IMG/VR virus record: IMGVR_UViG_3300022591_000060
Coordinates: 1 to 26,425 of that record
Source of the DNA: a virus
Direction: 5' to 3' (one strand)
Length of the DNA stretch: 26,425 bases
The notes beneath the pieces are model-generated. The model worked only from the letters and a program-made list of their open reading frames with translations. It searched no databases and was not told the origin of the DNA. The position numbers and the translations under genes are program-made. Position 1 is the stretch's first letter. Each line of letters opens with the position of its first letter. This document shows, piece by piece, positions 15,211 to 22,559 of this stretch.

Positions 15211-15754
15211 TATTGACTTTTTAGATCGAACAAAAGCTCTAGAAGTATTAGAGCACGTACCTGCGGTTTTGGAAGATGGTAAGAAACATAACACCGGAGT
15301 TTACTGTCAACGCATACCTAACAATCCATTAACTGGATTAGCTAGCATTGATTACAAAACTGCCGAAGACCGCGGATATATGAAGATAGATTTTTTGAAT
15401 GTTGGCATATATCAAGGTGTTCGTAATGAAGAGCATCTGATTAACTTGATGAATACTGAGCCATTATGGGATCTACTGCTAGAAGACGACTTTACCAATC
15501 AGCTATTTCACGTAAACGGACATGGTTCTATTCTCAGAGAGATGAAACCCAGAAGCATACCGCAACTAGCGGCAGTATTGGCAGTAATTCGTCCAGCAAA
15601 AAGACATTTGATCGGAAAAGATTGGACAACCGTAATGAATGAAGTGTGGGTTAAGCCGGTAGGTGACGAATATTTCTTTAAGAAAGCTCACGCTGTGGCG
15701 TATGCGGCTGCAATTGTTGTACAGATGAATTTAATCTGTGAAAACCTAGTCTAA
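15197..15754 (+). CDS. Miniature DNA polymerase III alpha (DnaE)-like protein
   Basis: 185 residues, against more than 1000 for DnaE/PolC. It starts MPDIDIDF, the palm motif of family C polymerases (E. coli MPDFDVDF with catalytic D401 and D403); the following RTKALEVLEHV also fits DnaE (KRDQVIEHV). Residues 63-67 KIDFL match KFDFL, which carries the third catalytic Asp (D555 in E. coli), here D65. Residues 102-134 (QLFHVNGHG...MKPRSIPQLAAVLAVIRPA) match the fingers region VFQLESRG...L.P..F.D..ALVALFRPG, and 160-173 (FFKKAHAVAYAAAI) match FNKSHAAAY. Order is conserved, linkers are shortened; PHP, thumb, OB and clamp-binding domains are absent. Very strong Shine-Dalgarno GGAGGAG at 15184-15190. 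Active polymerase, partner-dependent enzyme or regulator are all open. Confidence 0.85.
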   Translation: MPDIDIDFLDRTKALEVLEHVPAVLEDGKKHNTGVYCQRIPNNPLTGLASIDYKTAEDRGYMKIDFLNVGIYQGVRNEEHLINLMNTEPLWDLLLEDDFTNQLFHVNGHGSILREMKPRSIPQLAAVLAVIRPAKRHLIGKDWTTVMNEVWVKPVGDEYFFKKAHAVAYAAAIVVQMNLICENLV

Positions 15755-16137
15755 CCTTTAGTTCTAAAGGTCCTAACTAGTTGTATTGACTTACGCTTGA
15801 TGCGTTTTTCAGCAATCTCGCTCAAATTTACAGTTGGCCCAAAAACTATACTAACGTCTTTGCTATTAAAGGTTTTAATATAGGGCCTAAACTGTGCCAT
15901 CTCAAGTTTTAGGAAAATGTTGATAGGAATCTTGCGATTGCTCTCCCACCACCATGTTTCTCCAAGCTCTAAAAACAAAGATTTTTCAATTTCTGTCCGT
16001 ATAGTGCTAAAGTCGTAGATGCTGGTTACGTTATTGTCAAAATTTATGACAATACCTACGTATTCGTCTTCGTTACATTTAATACATGAAATGAACGGAA
16101 AGTTTTGTTGAAATTCGGTGTCTTTATTATGTCTCAT
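15751..16137 (-). CDS. Conserved hypothetical protein (opposite strand)
   Basis: 128 residues starting MRHNKDTEFQQNFPF. The core has short strands and aromatic residues (CIKCNEDEYVGIVINFD, LFLELGETWWWESNRKIP, FLKLEMAQFRPYIKTFN) and a basic C-terminus (EKRIKRKSIQLVRTFR). I recall the GETWWWESNR...PINIFL pattern from aquatic T4-like phages with unknown function. It runs against the replication operon; its TAG overlaps the TAA of the PolIII-like gene by three bases. No late-promoter-like motif or Shine-Dalgarno is obvious upstream. Confidence 0.75.
   Translation of the reverse strand: MRHNKDTEFQQNFPFISCIKCNEDEYVGIVINFDNNVTSIYDFSTIRTEIEKSLFLELGETWWWESNRKIPINIFLKLEMAQFRPYIKTFNSKDVSIVFGPTVNLSEIAEKRIKRKSIQLVRTFRTKG
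15755..15770. other. Hairpin at convergent gene ends
   Basis: Perfect inverted repeat CCTTTAG / CTAAAGG directly beside the overlapping stops of two convergent genes, inside the 3' end of the minus-strand gene. No T run follows on either strand, so a terminator is uncertain; it could stabilise mRNA ends. Confidence 0.4.
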
Positions 16138-16142
16138 TAATC

Positions 16143-16150
16143 AATAAATA
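16143..16150 (+). promoter_or_regulatory. Late-promoter-like octamer AATAAATA
   Basis: AATAAATA ends 5 bases before the ATG at 16156, the same spacing as before the genes at 2559 and 4163 and the minus-strand gene starting at 21110. It overlaps an earlier in-frame ATG at 16150, which argues for 16156 as the real start. Confidence 0.5.
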
Positions 16151-16155
16151 TGTGT

Positions 16156-17064
16156 ATGCAGAAATTACCTGTCTATTTATATACCAACATCTACCAAGTT
16201 GTGCTAGATTTGGACAATTCTCGAGGTGTAAACAACATCATGTATCAACGCAACCTAATATTTCAAAAGGGCCTTAAAAATAAGGTTCAAATTCAGTTTA
16301 AGAACTCAGACCAAAAGCCAGTCGACGTATCAACAGGGACATTTTTCTTCCGTATGTTCAGCGCAGACAATGTAATGCCATTTGAACCGAAGCAACTTGA
16401 AATAATTGATGACGGAGTTACTACTAGTACCCGTGGGTTGGCGGTATTAACCCTAACTGAAAGTGATACCATGGATGTTATGCCTCAGACTTATACCTTT
16501 AATATCTCTGCGTTGGATGCCGAAGGTAGTTACACTCCTGCATATTCCAATACATACTACGGTATGGCTGGTACTGCTGAAATTCGTGATGATGTTCAAC
16601 CATTCTTAACCGAAAGTTTGGCAGTAACCGAATTTGGATGGTATCGTGACCAACCAAAAGACCGCCAAGGTATCTCCCAGCTTAACTGGTGGAGCTTCAG
16701 TGGTCCGAGCATGTTGGCCAACCCAGCATTCAACTCAAACAATGGTCTACAGACATTACAGTTTTACCTAAATAATTTTAAGGGTCACGTGGATGTTTAC
16801 GGAACTCTCCAAAATAACCCAAGTGGGCAGGGCAATGCCAACGAAACATACGCATTAATCCAAACTATCAACTATGATAAGAATTTTACCGGAGTTGACT
16901 ACGTTAACGTAATTGGTAACTATACCAATCTTAAGGTAAAGTATGTACCAGATGGTGATACTCTGGGTGTTAATTGGTATGGTGCTTCCATACCGGGTAA
17001 TCCAACACCAAATCAACCATATTGGCCTAACGGGAAGATTGACAAAATCCTATTTAGAAGTTAA
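16156..17064 (+). CDS. Virion-type structural protein
   Basis: 302 residues from the ATG at 16156 (an ATG two codons upstream lies inside the promoter-like motif; a third at 16240 has GAGGTG before it but would cut the conserved KLPVYLYTN start). The protein is beta-rich, with few charged helices: VYLYTNIYQVVLDLD, NLIFQKGLKNKVQIQFKNSDQKPV, GTFFFRMFS, then a domain with INYDKNFTGVDYVNVIGNY and a C-terminal strand. The pattern resembles proteins I know from tail/neck gene clusters of aquatic T4-like phages. No enzyme motif. A late-promoter-like motif and absence of a Shine-Dalgarno agree with a late structural gene. Confidence 0.65.
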   Translation: MQKLPVYLYTNIYQVVLDLDNSRGVNNIMYQRNLIFQKGLKNKVQIQFKNSDQKPVDVSTGTFFFRMFSADNVMPFEPKQLEIIDDGVTTSTRGLAVLTLTESDTMDVMPQTYTFNISALDAEGSYTPAYSNTYYGMAGTAEIRDDVQPFLTESLAVTEFGWYRDQPKDRQGISQLNWWSFSGPSMLANPAFNSNNGLQTLQFYLNNFKGHVDVYGTLQNNPSGQGNANETYALIQTINYDKNFTGVDYVNVIGNYTNLKVKYVPDGDTLGVNWYGASIPGNPTPNQPYWPNGKIDKILFRS

Positions 17065-17073
17065 AATAGTTGC

Positions 17074-18084
17074 ATGAACCTGATTCAGGCAACCTTTATA
17101 AACTTCTTACCTGCGAAAAGAAAACAAACCCCAAGTGGGTGGGTTAGCTTTAACGCACCCTGTTGCGTCCATAATGGGGAGAAGGTAGACAAACGCCAGC
17201 GTGGTGGTGTATTGACCAGTGGTGAAGGTGGTTTTCAGTACCATTGCTTTAACTGCGGGTTCAAAGCAGGGTGGAGTCCAGGTAAACTATTAAGTAAAAA
17301 TACTAAAAATCTCATGCGTTGGATGAGCATGCCAGATGACGACATCAACAAACTTACACTAGAGGCCCTGAAGAATAAGGAAGAATTAGCGGCCACGCCA
17401 ATTCCACTAAATTTTGGTCTCGAACCCCGAGAATTGCCAGAAAATTGCCTTCCTATACAAACATGGATCGACGAAGGTTGCGAGGATCCAGACTTCCTAG
17501 AAGTAGTTGCGTACATTTTTGATCGTGGCATGGAGCTTGACTGGTATGACTGGATGTGGACTCCTGAGCCCGGTTATAAGGACCGTGTAATTATTCCATT
17601 TTTTCATGAAAAAGTGGTGGTAGGCTGGACAGGACGTAAAATTAGAGATGGGCGACCAAAGTACTTGACTACAGCACAACCGGGTTATGTTTTTAATATC
17701 GATGCTCAGTCGCATGATAGAAAATATGTAATTGTTGTTGAAGGACAATTTGATGCCATCGCAGTAGACGGTGTGGCAATCATGCATAATGACCCCAATC
17801 AGACGCAAATTTCCAGGATTTCTGCGTTGGGTCGTGAAGTCATAATTGTCCCTGACAACGACAAGGCCGGGGCTAAATTAATATCCGCGGCTATTGAACA
17901 GGGATGGTCCGTTAGCTTGCCTGACTGGGGCCCTGACGTAAAAGACGTAGCAGACGCAGTGAAGAAATTTGGTAGAATTTACACTCTTTTTACCATTTTA
18001 AAGTACCGAGAAACAGGCGAAACAAAAATTAAACTATTGAGAAAAAAACTTGAACACAAACATGACGAATCCACAACCACCTAA
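17074..18084 (+). CDS. 61: DNA primase gp61
   Basis: 336 residues (T4 gp61 342). It makes short RNA primers for lagging-strand synthesis together with helicase gp41. The N-terminal zinc-binding domain has C30/C31, H33, C58 and C61 (CCVHNG...YHCFNCGF). The TOPRIM catalytic core carries E223 in VVEGQFDA and D261/D263 in IIVPDNDKAG. The C-terminus is basic (KIKLLRKKLEHK). It overlaps the gp41 gene, so primase and helicase are made together. Upstream, a degenerate late-like octamer (TTAAAATA) ends 5 bases before ATG; no clear Shine-Dalgarno. Confidence 0.95.
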   Translation: MNLIQATFINFLPAKRKQTPSGWVSFNAPCCVHNGEKVDKRQRGGVLTSGEGGFQYHCFNCGFKAGWSPGKLLSKNTKNLMRWMSMPDDDINKLTLEALKNKEELAATPIPLNFGLEPRELPENCLPIQTWIDEGCEDPDFLEVVAYIFDRGMELDWYDWMWTPEPGYKDRVIIPFFHEKVVVGWTGRKIRDGRPKYLTTAQPGYVFNIDAQSHDRKYVIVVEGQFDAIAVDGVAIMHNDPNQTQISRISALGREVIIVPDNDKAGAKLISAAIEQGWSVSLPDWGPDVKDVADAVKKFGRIYTLFTILKYRETGETKIKLLRKKLEHKHDESTTT

Positions 18085-19492
18085 CTATAGCTCAGAAATT
18101 CAGAAGCTGTATCTCGAAATGTTCATGAGCGATGCCGAGACATTTATTCGCTGTCAGAACATATTTGACCCTGAAAATTTCGACAGAAAACTCCAAGAAG
18201 TTGCGGGCTTTATTAACACCTATGTAAATGAATATAAGGTGATGCCTGAGTCAAGTATTGTTAATGCGGCATGTAATACAGCACTAAATCCAGTCGCACT
18301 ACCAAGAGAAAACTATGATTGGCTCATGGATGAATTTGAGCAATTTAGTCGTCATAAAGGCTTAGAAAGAGCAATTTTAAAGTCAGCTGATTTACTTGAA
18401 AAGGGCGATTACGGTCCTGTAGAAAAGATGATTAAGGATGCTGTTCAAATTAGTTTGAACAAAGACATGGGTACAGATTACTTCTTAGACCCACGTGGAC
18501 GTCTCGAAGGATTGAAGAATAGTAATGGTCAAATTTCGACAGGTTGGCCAAGCATTGACAAGAAATTATATGGTGGATTTAACCGAGGTGAACTTAACAT
18601 TTGGTGTGCGGCATCAGGTGGCGGTAAATCATTATTCCTCGCTAACCTAGGATGTAACTGGGCATTGGCAGGGCTTAACGTAATTTATCTTACATTTGAG
18701 TTGAGCGAAGCACTTGTAGCTATGCGTATGGATAGTATGTTAACTGATGTGCCAACTCGTGAGATTTTTAAGAATCTTGAGGATGTTGAACTTAAGGTTA
18801 AGATGCTTGGTAAGAAAGCAGGAAGCATACAAATCAAATATTTGCCAAGTGGTAAGAACGCAAATGATATTCGTGCGTACTTGAAAGAGTATCAAGTTAA
18901 GAAAGGGTTTAAACCAGACATTATCTTAATTGACTACTTGGATTTAATGATGCCAATGAGTGTTAAAGTTAGCCCAAGTGATTTGTTTGTTAAGGACAAA
19001 TATGTATCGGAAGAGTTACGTAACTTAGCAATGGAAACTCAATCTATTGTATGTACAGCGAGTCAGTTGAATCGTAGTGCTGTTGAAGAAATTGAGTTTG
19101 ATCACAGTCATATTTCAGGCGGTTTATCAAAGATTCAAACGGCAGATAACGTAATTGGTATCTTTACAAGTCGAGCAATGAAAGAACGTGGACGTTATCA
19201 AATTCAGTTTATGAAGACACGTTCAAGCTCAGGTGTTGGACAGAAAGTTGATTTAGAGTTTGATGTAGATACTTTGCGAATTAAAGATTTAGGCGACGAA
19301 GATGACTACAACAATAAACCTAAAACAAATATCTATGACAGTTTGAAAAAGACAAGTACAGTTCTTGATCAAGAAACTGGTGAGATTAAATCAGATCCTA
19401 TGGAAGGAATTCCAGTAGGTAAGATTAAAGGTGTACAGGGCAATTCTAAAGTTAGGGAATTGTTAGCTGGATTGAATCCAGAAAAAGATTAA
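18062..19492 (+). CDS. 41: Replicative DNA helicase gp41 (DnaB family)
   Basis: 476 residues from the ATG at 18062, equal to T4 gp41 (475); a TTG four codons upstream is the alternative. It is the hexameric 5'-3' helicase that opens the fork and carries the primase. The N-terminal helical domain spans about 1-140. Walker A is AASGGGKS (about 184-191), Walker B DIILIDYLDLM, followed by TASQLNRSAVE and the DnaB-type HISGGLSKIQTADN and IQFMKTRSSSGVG sensor/arginine region. The start overlaps the primase end by 23 bases. The stop overlaps the stop of the convergent YqgE gene. Confidence 0.96.
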   Translation: MTNPQPPNYSSEIQKLYLEMFMSDAETFIRCQNIFDPENFDRKLQEVAGFINTYVNEYKVMPESSIVNAACNTALNPVALPRENYDWLMDEFEQFSRHKGLERAILKSADLLEKGDYGPVEKMIKDAVQISLNKDMGTDYFLDPRGRLEGLKNSNGQISTGWPSIDKKLYGGFNRGELNIWCAASGGGKSLFLANLGCNWALAGLNVIYLTFELSEALVAMRMDSMLTDVPTREIFKNLEDVELKVKMLGKKAGSIQIKYLPSGKNANDIRAYLKEYQVKKGFKPDIILIDYLDLMMPMSVKVSPSDLFVKDKYVSEELRNLAMETQSIVCTASQLNRSAVEEIEFDHSHISGGLSKIQTADNVIGIFTSRAMKERGRYQIQFMKTRSSSGVGQKVDLEFDVDTLRIKDLGDEDDYNNKPKTNIYDSLKKTSTVLDQETGEIKSDPMEGIPVGKIKGVQGNSKVRELLAGLNPEKD

Positions 19493-20049
19493 AACAGAGT
19501 TGATATTTTTTGGTTGACGCAGTGGTTAATCGCAAGTTGCCACTGCTCTTCCCCTGTTCCAATTAAACATACTTCAGAAGTAGCAGGAGCAGTTAACCAT
19601 TGATGATCAACAGTCCACGGATGTTGTCCGCTCATTTCCCCTTCAAGTTGTCCAGCACTCCAAGCCGCTAACCCAATACCAATTCGATACAGCGCAGGGC
19701 CTTCGCCTTGGCTAATTGCGGCCAACACGCTCATATCTCCCGTAATGCCCAATTCTGGAGTTATGGGTAAAGTGCTAGGACTGGACCAATCTAAGCTGTG
19801 TACTACATGCACCCTAGTTGGTTCTACTGGACCACCTACATATACCTTAGCAGGGTTATTATACTCAATTCCAGCCGCGGCCATAACTGCTCGTATATCT
19901 AAGGAACTTGCTTCTCTGTTTACAGTAACTCCCCAAGCGCCATTGACGCCGTGTTGGACAACTAGGATCACTGCTTTGGAGAACAGATTACTGTGGGTTT
20001 TGGGTTGGGTTACAAGTATGTTACCTGCGAGCGAGTTGAAAACAGTCAT
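19489..20049 (-). CDS. YqgE/AlgH family protein
   Basis: 186 residues, the normal family size. Family signatures in order: GNILVTQPKTHSNLFSKAVILVVQHG, GAWGVTVNR, VYVGGPVEPTRVHVVHS, LGITGDMSVL, YRIGIGLAAWSAGQLEGEM and HPWTVDHQWL. YqgE/AlgH proteins are conserved in proteobacteria; AlgH has been linked to alginate control in Pseudomonas but the biochemical role is unsettled. The gene stands alone on the minus strand, convergent with gp41 (stops overlapping) and divergent from the nucleotidyltransferase gene. In a phage it is an acquired host-type gene, possibly auxiliary. It is full length with no visible damage, so it is likely kept for function. Confidence 0.9.
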   Translation of the reverse strand: MTVFNSLAGNILVTQPKTHSNLFSKAVILVVQHGVNGAWGVTVNREASSLDIRAVMAAAGIEYNNPAKVYVGGPVEPTRVHVVHSLDWSSPSTLPITPELGITGDMSVLAAISQGEGPALYRIGIGLAAWSAGQLEGEMSGQHPWTVDHQWLTAPATSEVCLIGTGEEQWQLAINHCVNQKISTLF

Positions 20050-20063
20050 ACTGGTATTTACGC

Positions 20064-20071
20064 TATAAATA
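20064..20071 (+). promoter_or_regulatory. Exact T4 late promoter octamer TATAAATA
   Basis: TATAAATA, a full match to the T4 late consensus, lies 7 bases before the ATG at 20079. No Shine-Dalgarno lies between. T4 spacing would start the transcript at about the last two bases before the ATG. Confidence 0.65.
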
Positions 20072-20078
20072 ACTCATA

Positions 20079-20768
20079 ATGTACATCTTTGAGTTTAATT
20101 CCCCGATTGAAATACACAACGAGCTAAACCCTGCTCTGTGGGACGACGATCAAATTAGACGTGAAATCAGCGTCAAACTGCTTCAAATCGCCAAGGAATT
20201 CTATCATTTTCTAGGGGTTTCGACGCCGATCGAAGACGTTTTAATCACGGGGTCCCAAGCCAACTACAACTACACTAAACAGTCTGACATAGATCTTCAT
20301 TTAATTGTAGACTTTAGTAAGGTAGAATGTGAAGGTGAAGTTAAAGAGCTGTTTGATACCAAACGTAAACTTTGGAAAAAGGAACACGATATTACCATTA
20401 AGGGTATCGAGGTTGAGTGCTATGTTGAGGATTCAAACGAACCCGCAGTAACTTCTAGCTATTCAATTATCTCAGATGAATGGGTTAAACAGCCTAGTAA
20501 AGATATTAAGGATTACGATCGTGAACGAGTAGAGAAGCTAGCAACTTTGTGGGCTAGCACAATTGACTCTGCTATCGACAGCGACGACTTATCAACGTGT
20601 TCAACAGTCAAAGACTACCTAGGAGTGTTCCGCAGAACTAACCTAGCTAAGGATGGAGAATTTGGTGCTGGGAACCTTGCGTTCAAGGCTCTACGCAATT
20701 CGGGATATATCGGAAGATTAATGGATAAAATTGGCGACCTTAAAGATCGCCAACTTAGTTTAAGATAA
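20079..20768 (+). CDS. Nucleotidyltransferase-fold protein
   Basis: 229 residues. The polymerase-beta-type nucleotidyltransferase signature is complete: G58-S59 in ITGSQAN, D70 and D72 in SDIDLH, and a possible third acidic residue (E113) in GIEVECYVE. The N-terminal part (FNSPIEIHNELNPALWDDDQI) and the helical C-terminal domain (about 135-229) surround the catalytic core. I recall relatives in aquatic T4-like phages. Substrates in this superfamily range from nucleic acids to proteins and small molecules, so the target is unknown. An exact T4-type late promoter precedes it. Its TAA region overlaps the stop of the convergent gene by 9 bases, and a 7-bp hairpin (TTGGCGA / TCGCCAA, 20731-20753) lies near its end. 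Confidence 0.8.
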   Translation: MYIFEFNSPIEIHNELNPALWDDDQIRREISVKLLQIAKEFYHFLGVSTPIEDVLITGSQANYNYTKQSDIDLHLIVDFSKVECEGEVKELFDTKRKLWKKEHDITIKGIEVECYVEDSNEPAVTSSYSIISDEWVKQPSKDIKDYDRERVEKLATLWASTIDSAIDSDDLSTCSTVKDYLGVFRRTNLAKDGEFGAGNLAFKALRNSGYIGRLMDKIGDLKDRQLSLR

Positions 20769-21110
20769 CCAGGGTGGAATTCTAACCACTGGTGCTGATT
20801 CAAGTTGCTGTAGTTGTAGTGTTAAATTATCAGTCATTTGAGCAATAACATCTTCGCCCAAACTATTCTCAACTAATTCTTCAACATGCTCTTGTGTAAC
20901 TTGAGCGTACTCAACAAAATTTTCTACAGTTCCTCTTTCAAAGACTGCGTTATCAATTAGAGTTTCGCCATACTGAGGAACACGATTACCTTGATCGTCC
21001 GCTCCCCATAATGTCCAATAAACTCTAGAAATAACTTCATTGTACTGACCAATGGTTACTGTTTCTAATTTACTAAAATCCCAGTCGAATGTATATTGTG
21101 CTTGTGCCAT
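20760..21110 (-). CDS. Small virion-associated-type protein
   Basis: 116 residues from ATG at 21110 (MAQAQYTFDWDF); an in-frame ATG 54 bases upstream would add residues encoded by the end of the neighbouring gene and is unlikely. A late-promoter-like AATAAATA lies 5 bases before this ATG, supporting the start. The protein has a beta-rich N-terminal half (SRVYWTLWGADDQGN, ETLIDNAVFERG) and a helical C-terminal half (QVTQEHVEELVENSLGED). It resembles a small family of phage proteins often found near tail genes (a DUF7936-like layout: short strand-rich domain plus LT-x-EQV-type helix and a Pro-rich end). Structural role inferred. Confidence 0.65.
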   Translation of the reverse strand: MAQAQYTFDWDFSKLETVTIGQYNEVISRVYWTLWGADDQGNRVPQYGETLIDNAVFERGTVENFVEYAQVTQEHVEELVENSLGEDVIAQMTDNLTLQLQQLESAPVVRIPPWLS

Positions 21111-21115
21111 ACGAC

Positions 21116-21123
21116 TATTTATT
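21116..21123 (-). promoter_or_regulatory. Late-promoter-like octamer AATAAATA (minus strand)
   Basis: AATAAATA on the minus strand, 5 bases before the ATG at 21110 and inside the 3' end of the neighbouring gene's coding region. No Shine-Dalgarno. It fixes the start of the downstream gene. Confidence 0.5.
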
Positions 21124-21949
21124 AGAAATAATATCCATTTGGACGTTGGAAGTAAGTTTCGCAACCTTCTAAAGTACAGTTATCTTTACGATGATCGCAC
21201 CAGAAGTTTACACCTAATCCCTGCGCAATAGCCATACCAACTGACTGGTTGCCCAAGTACAAATCACTACCCTGAATTACCTGAGCTAGCTCTAGTAAGT
21301 CTTCTGTAGGGTAGTGTTGAATGTTGATCTTAAAGTCCTCTTCGTAGTTGGCATGTTCTTCTTTAGTACCTACAAATACTGCCTGCTTGTACCATTCTTG
21401 CTGAACTACATTCTGCCATACCTGATGTACTTGTCCGTTACCGTATCTGTCAGTTTTAGAAATCACTATGTGCTTTCCTGGCACCTTTACTGGAGTGACG
21501 TTAGTCAACCAAGGCTTAGTAATCTCTGGTTCAAACTGCGCAGGATCTAAGCCAACTGCTAGGGAATACTGTTTGCCGTAGTGGCCACGGTCAATTTGAT
21601 TACCGTAAAACCAGCAACAGATATTATCCAATGGATGCGTGATTTCCTCACCATTCCATACTGCCCATTTCTTAATGTAGGGCTGTGCTTCAATCAATGG
21701 AGCCAACAGGTCAAAATCCTTTTGACGCATACGACCACTGTGTGTGCCACCGTTAGGCCACCCAATGACATTCTTACATAAGTTGTCTAGGTTTTCTAGA
21801 CGAAGATAAAATTCTCCACCACCTAACAAGCGGATAGGAATCATACTATAGATGATATCACCAAACGTCCAAGTCTGACTAAAAGTTAGTGTATCGCCTG
21901 GTTTGTATGGTGCTGGCTCGTAAGGGCCTGGTTTGAATTTGTAGAACAT
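21122..21949 (-). CDS. GT9-like (heptosyltransferase-type) glycosyltransferase
   Basis: 275 residues, a little short for family GT9 (about 320-350). The GT-B layout is seen: N-terminal GDIIYSMIPIRLLGGGEFYL (the GD-x2-x-S start typical of heptosyltransferases), and a C-terminal nucleotide-sugar-binding half with AVFVGTKEEHANYEED, HYPTEDLLELAQVIQGSDLYLGNQS and GMAIAQGLGVN. The E-x-F...T-D-L-L-E-L-A...N-Q-S pattern is that of ADP-heptose:LPS transferases. Good Shine-Dalgarno (AAAGGA) before the ATG and a sigma70-type promoter at 21971-21999. Among virion-type genes, it may glycosylate virion or host surface components; the substrate is unknown. Confidence 0.7.
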   Translation of the reverse strand: MFYKFKPGPYEPAPYKPGDTLTFSQTWTFGDIIYSMIPIRLLGGGEFYLRLENLDNLCKNVIGWPNGGTHSGRMRQKDFDLLAPLIEAQPYIKKWAVWNGEEITHPLDNICCWFYGNQIDRGHYGKQYSLAVGLDPAQFEPEITKPWLTNVTPVKVPGKHIVISKTDRYGNGQVHQVWQNVVQQEWYKQAVFVGTKEEHANYEEDFKINIQHYPTEDLLELAQVIQGSDLYLGNQSVGMAIAQGLGVNFWCDHRKDNCTLEGCETYFQRPNGYYF

Positions 21950-21970
21950 GTTGATCCTTTAAGTGCGTAT

Positions 21971-21999
21971 ATTATAGCACTATTTACAATTCAGATCAA
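21971..21999 (-). promoter_or_regulatory. Sigma70-type promoter for the glycosyltransferase gene
   Basis: On the minus strand: TTGATC (21994-21999), a 17-base spacer, TATAAT (21971-21976), 22 bases before the ATG at 21949. The -10 box is a perfect match; the -35 box matches four of six. It overlaps the stop of the upstream gene. Confidence 0.65.
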
Positions 22000-22559
22000 A
22001 TGGAGTAGGTACTTGTTGAAACTGCGCCAGTTTGGGTATTAAACGCAGGAATTTGTATAGCAGGCTGTTGACTAGCAGTATATGTGTCTATGCTACGTTG
22101 CCAAATTGTTGTACTGATAGTTGTAGTAGCTAGATCGCGAACTGCTAGATATTGTAGGTAATTATGCCCAATGATCCATCCTAGCGCATCTTGACTAGTA
22201 GCTGTGGTAACATCGCTAGATCCCAGTTCGAATCCTGTGCCAGAACGATTAAAGTTGTCAGAGGCTAAAATGTTACCATTTGCTGGATCAATTACATAAC
22301 TGGCAATACCACCGCCCATTGTTGCTGTTTGAACAAACACCGTTACCGTAGTTGACGTAAAGAATGTGCTGACAAAACCAGTTAAGGTATTTGTACCCTG
22401 TATATGCCATCCTATGCTGTTGACTACGTTAGGGTAGGTTGTAACAGGAATGTAAGTAGCAGTACTAACATAGACCGCAGGAGTTACTGACCAGTTATCG
22501 ATGTAAGTTTCAAAGATAGTCGAGCTAAAAGCTGAGGATGTAGAATCAAAAACGATCAT
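21996..22559 (-). CDS. Ser/Thr-rich virion-type protein
   Basis: 187 residues, very rich in Ser, Thr, Val and aromatic residues, few charged; beta-strand-like throughout (VYVSTATYIPVTTYPNVV, FFTSTTVTVFVQTATMGGG, TTTISTTIWQRSIDTYTASQ). No signal peptide or enzyme motif. Composition is typical of tail-fibre or tail-tip proteins. It overlaps the previous gene by four bases and lies next to the fibre gene at 23030 on the other strand. Exact role unknown. Confidence 0.6.
   Translation of the reverse strand: MIVFDSTSSAFSSTIFETYIDNWSVTPAVYVSTATYIPVTTYPNVVNSIGWHIQGTNTLTGFVSTFFTSTTVTVFVQTATMGGGIASYVIDPANGNILASDNFNRSGTGFELGSSDVTTATSQDALGWIIGHNYLQYLAVRDLATTTISTTIWQRSIDTYTASQQPAIQIPAFNTQTGAVSTSTYSI

Noticed and set aside
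16150-16155. ATG at 16150 as start of the structural protein
   Set aside because: It sits inside the AATAAATA motif; the ATG at 16156 has the same 5-base spacing as other late-type genes.
19745-20068. 107-codon plus frame over YqgE
   Set aside because: Antisense of a gene with full family signatures.
21111-21164. N-terminal extension of the 116-residue minus-strand protein
   Set aside because: The added 18 residues come from the end of the neighbouring gene and the late-like motif lies within this stretch; ATG at 21110 fits better.
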